Positions 30,822 to 34,275 of a stretch of DNA of 34,275 bases are shown in pieces (the stretch's first letter is position 1; every line of letters starts with the position of its first letter). Source of the stretch: Chitinophagaceae bacterium (GTDB lineage Bacteria; Bacteroidota; Bacteroidia; Chitinophagales; Chitinophagaceae); the NCBI GenBank assembly GCA_026415715.1, contig JAOAGO010000030.1:1-34275 (forward strand). The letters are read 5' to 3'. The translations under genes were made by a program, and so were the position numbers. The notes below the pieces were generated by a model. The model had not been told where the DNA came from. It saw only the letters and a program-made list of their open reading frames with translations, and ran no database searches.

Positions 30822-32060
30822 ATGGTCATTAAAAGAAAAGAATTTCTCAAAATCGGGTCGCTGGCTACTGCCTCTTTGTGGATACCCCAATTTTTAAAGG
30901 CTTTTGAAAAGCCCGGCGCCCTCTCAGGAGGAAATAAAACACTTGTGATTATTCAGCTCAGCGGCGGCAATGACGGACTGAACACCGTTATCCCCGTTCG
31001 CAATGATATTTACTATAAACTCAGGCCAAAACTCGGAATTCCAAAATCAAAAGCATTGGCCATTACCGATGAAGCCGGTTTGCACCCTACATTAAAAGGC
31101 CTCAGGGCTTTATATGACGAGGGTTTTGCGGGAATATTAAATAACGTGGGCTATCCCAATCCTGATCGTTCGCATTTTCGCAGCATGGACATCTGGCACA
31201 CGGCCAGCGACAGCCGTGAATACCTGACTACCGGCTGGATTGGCCGCTTTCTGGATGCTCAATGCAAGGGGTATGATATAAAATCATCAGACAAACAAAA
31301 AGGTCGCGAGAATTCCCTCCAGGCTGTTGAGGTTGACGATATACTAAGCCTTGCCCTAAAAGGCGAGTCTGTAAAAGGAATTGCCGTAAAAGACCCGAAA
31401 CGTTTATATGGTACGGCCAATGAAGAATTTTTCAGAGCGATAGTACAGGAGCGGAAAAAAAGTAATTCTTCCATTGCGGATTATCTTTATAAAACGTTAG
31501 CCGAAACACTCTCTTCGGCCGATACTATTTTCCGCCAAAGTCGCCTGAATCCTTCCCGTTCTGATTATCCGAAAACACAACTGGGTAACAGTCTTAAAAC
31601 CATTGCATCGCTGATTTTTTCGGATATAGATACGAAAATTTATTATGTATCGCTTGGCAGTTTTGATACGCATATTCAACAGGAAATTCAGCAACAACGC
31701 TTATTTACCGAACTGGACGAGGCATTAACGGCATTTGTCAGGGATTTGAAGAAAAATAACCGTTTTGAAGATGTGCTGATTTTTACCTTTTCCGAATTTG
31801 GAAGACGGGTGGCACAAAATGCCAGCGGCGGAACCGATCACGGCACAGCCAATAATATGTTTTTCATCAGCGGCGCTTTGGCTCAAAAAGGATTACTGAA
31901 TCCGCTGCCGGATTTACAACAGTTGGATGACGGCGACCTGATTTATAAAGTCGATTTCAGGAATGTTTATGCCACTGTGCTCAACAAATGGCTTAAAGCC
32001 GATGACGTAAAAATTTTAGGAAAAAAATACGATCATCTCTATTTTATTAAAAGTCATTGA
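30822..32060 (+). CDS. DUF1501 family protein
   Basis: 412 residues from the preferred ATG at 30822 (MVIKRKEFLK); an in-frame ATG at 30798 would add eight residues before the signal. The N-terminus resembles a Tat signal (KRKEFLKIGSLATASLWIPQF) but lacks a strict twin Arg, so the export route is unsure. Family core: LVIIQLSGGNDGLNTVIPVRND, GLHPTLKGLRALYDEGFAGILNNVGYPNPDRSHFRSMDIWHT, and FSEFGRRVAQNASGGTDHGTANNMFFISG. DUF1501 belongs to the alkaline phosphatase/sulfatase-like superfamily in several classifications; the enzymatic activity is unknown. It lies 27 bases after DUF1800, in the same unit. Confidence 0.92.
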   Translation: MVIKRKEFLKIGSLATASLWIPQFLKAFEKPGALSGGNKTLVIIQLSGGNDGLNTVIPVRNDIYYKLRPKLGIPKSKALAITDEAGLHPTLKGLRALYDEGFAGILNNVGYPNPDRSHFRSMDIWHTASDSREYLTTGWIGRFLDAQCKGYDIKSSDKQKGRENSLQAVEVDDILSLALKGESVKGIAVKDPKRLYGTANEEFFRAIVQERKKSNSSIADYLYKTLAETLSSADTIFRQSRLNPSRSDYPKTQLGNSLKTIASLIFSDIDTKIYYVSLGSFDTHIQQEIQQQRLFTELDEALTAFVRDLKKNNRFEDVLIFTFSEFGRRVAQNASGGTDHGTANNMFFISGALAQKGLLNPLPDLQQLDDGDLIYKVDFRNVYATVLNKWLKADDVKILGKKYDHLYFIKSH

Positions 32061-32073
32061 CCGGTCATCTTCT

Positions 32074-34083
32074 TTATTTTTTATGACGTGTGGCAATCCT
32101 GTATAAAATGAAACAAAGCGCTGCGAAAAAGCCGACACCCAACAGATAATATCCGTCTGTTCCGAGGTTGTTTACAAAAAATTCCTCTTTATTGAGCTTT
32201 GTCATGAACTTTTCGGCAAACACCAGCAAAACGGCCGCAATGACGCCAAACAACGCCCCGCCGGCTACCAGCCCGGTGGCAAATAAGTTTCCTTTGCGTA
32301 AATCTTCCTCTTCCTCCGGCTGCTTTTCTTTTTTATATTTTTTGTCGGCCAGTCCGCGAATAAAACCGCCTATGGCGATAGGCAAGGTAGTGGAAAGCGG
32401 AAGATAGGCCCCCACGGCGAAGCTCAGCGACTTCACTCCACACAGCTCCAGTACAATGGCTAAAAAGATGCCGGCCATTACAAATTGCCAGTCTAAATTA
32501 AAGGAAAGAATTCCCTTGATTAAGGTAGCCATCAGTGTAGCCTGTGGCGCGGCATAGGTTTCTCCGATAGCATGTTGCACACCTTTAGCCGCCAGTTCTG
32601 ATGAAGGTGTATCCAACACTTTCACTGTCCAGCCTATCACTATGGATGAAACTATAGCTCCTACAAATAAGGCGAGCTGTTGATACCTTGGCGTAGCGCC
32701 TACAATAAATCCGGTTTTCAAATCCTGAGAAGTGGCTCCGGCGTTGGCTGCCGCAATACATATCATGCCGCCCACTACCAGCGCCATCGGTTCGTACAGA
32801 CTCCCCGTCCAGCCTACGGCAATGAATACCAGGCAGGTAGCCATAATAGTGGCAATGGTCATGCCGCTGATAGGGTTGTTAGATGAACCGATAAGGCCTA
32901 CGATGCGGGAAGATACCGTAACGAAAAATGCTCCGAAAATAATGATCAGAATACCCAGCAACAAGCGGCCTGCAAGGTGATGGCCCGGTATGATGGGAAG
33001 CGCCGAAACGATCAATACCAGAGCCAGGCTTCCCAGTAAAACCACTTTCAGGCTCAGGTCATTTTCGGTGCGCAGGCGGGAGTGTTGTTCGCTTTTGTTT
33101 CTTACCGCTCCCACGCTTTCCCGAAAGGAACTGATAATTGTGGGTATGGTTTTAATGAGTGTAATAAATCCGCCTGCTGCCACGGCGCCGGCGCCTATCT
33201 GTCGTATATATGCCCTGTAAATAGCTTCTGCTGAATTTTGAAAAGAAGCGCCGGCTGCATCCCAGCCGTATTTTTCCGGATTCAACCCCAGCCTTACAAG
33301 CTGATCATAAATCTGTTCACCCGGCACAAGTGTAGCCAATAACGGAGTAAGCACAAAAGAAGCCAGCACGCCGCCGGCAACCAACACGCCTGAAATTTTA
33401 GGACCGATGATGTAGCCCACTCCCAGATATTCCGGTGTAATTTCTCCACTTACTCTTGCTGAAGGGAGATATTTGTTTTTTAACCGTGTTACATATTCAG
33501 GCGTTTCGGCAATCACGTGAAATATCCGTTGCAGTATAGCATACCCTATGGCCGCTAGCATGCCCGCAAAAGCGGTTTTGGCCAGCTGTCCGCCCTGTTC
33601 TCCTACTTTTAATACCGAAGCGCAGGCGGTGCCTTCAGGATAAGGAAGGTTACCATGCTCTTTCACAATCAGCGAACGACGTAAGGGTATCATCAGCAAA
33701 GTACCCAGCATGCCTCCGATAATGGCTAAAATCATAATGGTTATATAATTGAAGTATTCCTTGCTGTCGGGTGAACTGAGAAATAAAAATCCCGGTAAGG
33801 TAAATACCACGCCTGCGGCGATGCTTTCTCCTGCCGATCCGGTAGTTTGAATAATATTATTTTCAAGAATGGTTGTTTTCAGGAAAAGCTTGCTTAATGC
33901 CACAGAAAGAACGGCAATCGGAATGGAAGCCGAAACGGTTAATCCGGCTTTCAATGCCAGAAAAACGGTAGCTGCACCAAAAATAATTCCAAAAGCAGCG
34001 CCCGTGATCACTGACTTTAACGTAAACTCGGCAATCTTTTGCTCAGGCGCAATAAAAGGCCTGAAACCGGATGAGGAATGCAT
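32074..34083 (-). CDS. OPT family oligopeptide transporter
   Basis: 669 residues with some 14-16 membrane segments spread over the whole length. Features of the bacterial OPT branch (TIGR00733-like): VITGAAFGIIFGAATVFLALKAGLTVSASIPIAVLS near the start, GSAGESIAAGVVFTLPGFLFL, EGTACASVLKVGEQGG, a repeat pattern of Gly-rich helices, and LPLSTTLPIAIGGFIRGLADKKYKKE before the last helices. It is expected to import small peptides or metal chelates by proton symport across the inner membrane. It converges with the DUF1501 gene (13-base gap). A weak -7-like TACCTTTC lies upstream. Confidence 0.93.
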   Translation of the reverse strand: MHSSSGFRPFIAPEQKIAEFTLKSVITGAAFGIIFGAATVFLALKAGLTVSASIPIAVLSVALSKLFLKTTILENNIIQTTGSAGESIAAGVVFTLPGFLFLSSPDSKEYFNYITIMILAIIGGMLGTLLMIPLRRSLIVKEHGNLPYPEGTACASVLKVGEQGGQLAKTAFAGMLAAIGYAILQRIFHVIAETPEYVTRLKNKYLPSARVSGEITPEYLGVGYIIGPKISGVLVAGGVLASFVLTPLLATLVPGEQIYDQLVRLGLNPEKYGWDAAGASFQNSAEAIYRAYIRQIGAGAVAAGGFITLIKTIPTIISSFRESVGAVRNKSEQHSRLRTENDLSLKVVLLGSLALVLIVSALPIIPGHHLAGRLLLGILIIIFGAFFVTVSSRIVGLIGSSNNPISGMTIATIMATCLVFIAVGWTGSLYEPMALVVGGMICIAAANAGATSQDLKTGFIVGATPRYQQLALFVGAIVSSIVIGWTVKVLDTPSSELAAKGVQHAIGETYAAPQATLMATLIKGILSFNLDWQFVMAGIFLAIVLELCGVKSLSFAVGAYLPLSTTLPIAIGGFIRGLADKKYKKEKQPEEEEDLRKGNLFATGLVAGGALFGVIAAVLLVFAEKFMTKLNKEEFFVNNLGTDGYYLLGVGFFAALCFILYRIATRHKK

Positions 34084-34238
34084 AAGCAGAGGTTTTTTGC
34101 AAACGAAAGGTATAAGAATTTCATCAAAAAAAATATTTTAAACGGTAACGAAATCAATTATCAAGTGCAAAAACCATTATGATATATCTGTTTTTTTGAA
34201 TGCTGTGTTCAACAAATAAGTGCAATTTTTTAAAAGGG

Positions 34239-34272
34239 AAAGGAAAAAAGCTTTTAAGGGCTTTTTTCCTTT
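34239..34272. terminator. Perfect 13-bp hairpin at the window end
   Basis: AAAGGAAAAAAGC, 8-nt loop, GCTTTTTTCCTTT. Probably the terminator of a gene beyond the right edge that is read leftwards; the 34084-34238 stretch otherwise shows no gene. Confidence 0.55.
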
Positions 34273-34275
34273 AGA

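Overview
This 34.3 kb window looks like chromosomal DNA of a Bacteroidota bacterium, most likely of the Chitinophagia. The grounds are a type B type IX secretion sorting domain (CHU_C), a TonB receptor with a carboxypeptidase-regulatory-like N-terminus, an AlkB-like membrane hydroxylase, a DUF1800/DUF1501 pair, many lipoproteins, and promoters of the Bacteroidota type (TTG, 17-23 bp, TANNTTTG). I found no tRNA, rRNA, insertion sequence, prophage or CRISPR.

Layout. 2-460: C-terminal end of a secreted adhesin-like protein. 533-2359: purA, then an extremely acidic 155-residue protein. 2476-6582: housekeeping block of a LUD-domain gene, ftsH and rsfS (one leftward operon), with divergent birA. 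6579-10652: leftward envelope genes, namely a small HExxH protein, a DUF5777 barrel protein, an M23 peptidase and a small lipoprotein. 10770-21513: phosphate-related island holding a PiT transporter with a fused PhoU-like tail, an exported transglutaminase-like protein, a second small lipoprotein, a beta-helix lipoprotein with its TonB receptor, and a DUF47 + PiT pair. 21545-23950: galE and an isolated C-terminal transketolase half. 24068-25890: ECF sigma factor operon with a PENYF-repeat membrane protein (probable anti-sigma) and an exported helical protein. 25969-34083: MBL-fold hydrolase, a damaged M43 metalloprotease gene, AlkB-like hydroxylase, DUF1800/DUF1501 pair and an OPT transporter.

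The most interesting signal is regulatory. Upstream of the TonB receptor (19339-19404) there are six consecutive 11-bp units, each with RTTA at the same offset. They are followed after exactly 9 bp by a -7-like CANNTTTG box on the minus strand. A second array of four 11-bp units (13164-13207) has the same 9-bp gap and the same CANNTTTG box, also on the minus strand. It points not at a protein gene but at a stretch of about 105 nt that ends in a strong intrinsic terminator (hairpin plus nine T) next to the 3' end of the first PiT gene. An 11-bp direct-repeat period placed about 10 bp upstream of the -10 region is how PhoB-type response regulators bind. I therefore propose a Pho-type mini-regulon here, consisting of a TonB receptor/lipoprotein uptake pair and an undescribed small RNA, inside a cluster with two PiT transporters. 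The repeats, spacing and terminator are read directly from the sequence; the regulator, the RNA and its role are inference.

Other points: the M43 protease has lost one base (frameshift removing the Met-turn) and has no ATG before its lipoprotein signal; two small lipoproteins are diverged paralogues of each other; two CRP/FNR-like palindromes overlap the promoters of purA and the DUF5777 gene; and several long perfect palindromes lie between genes.
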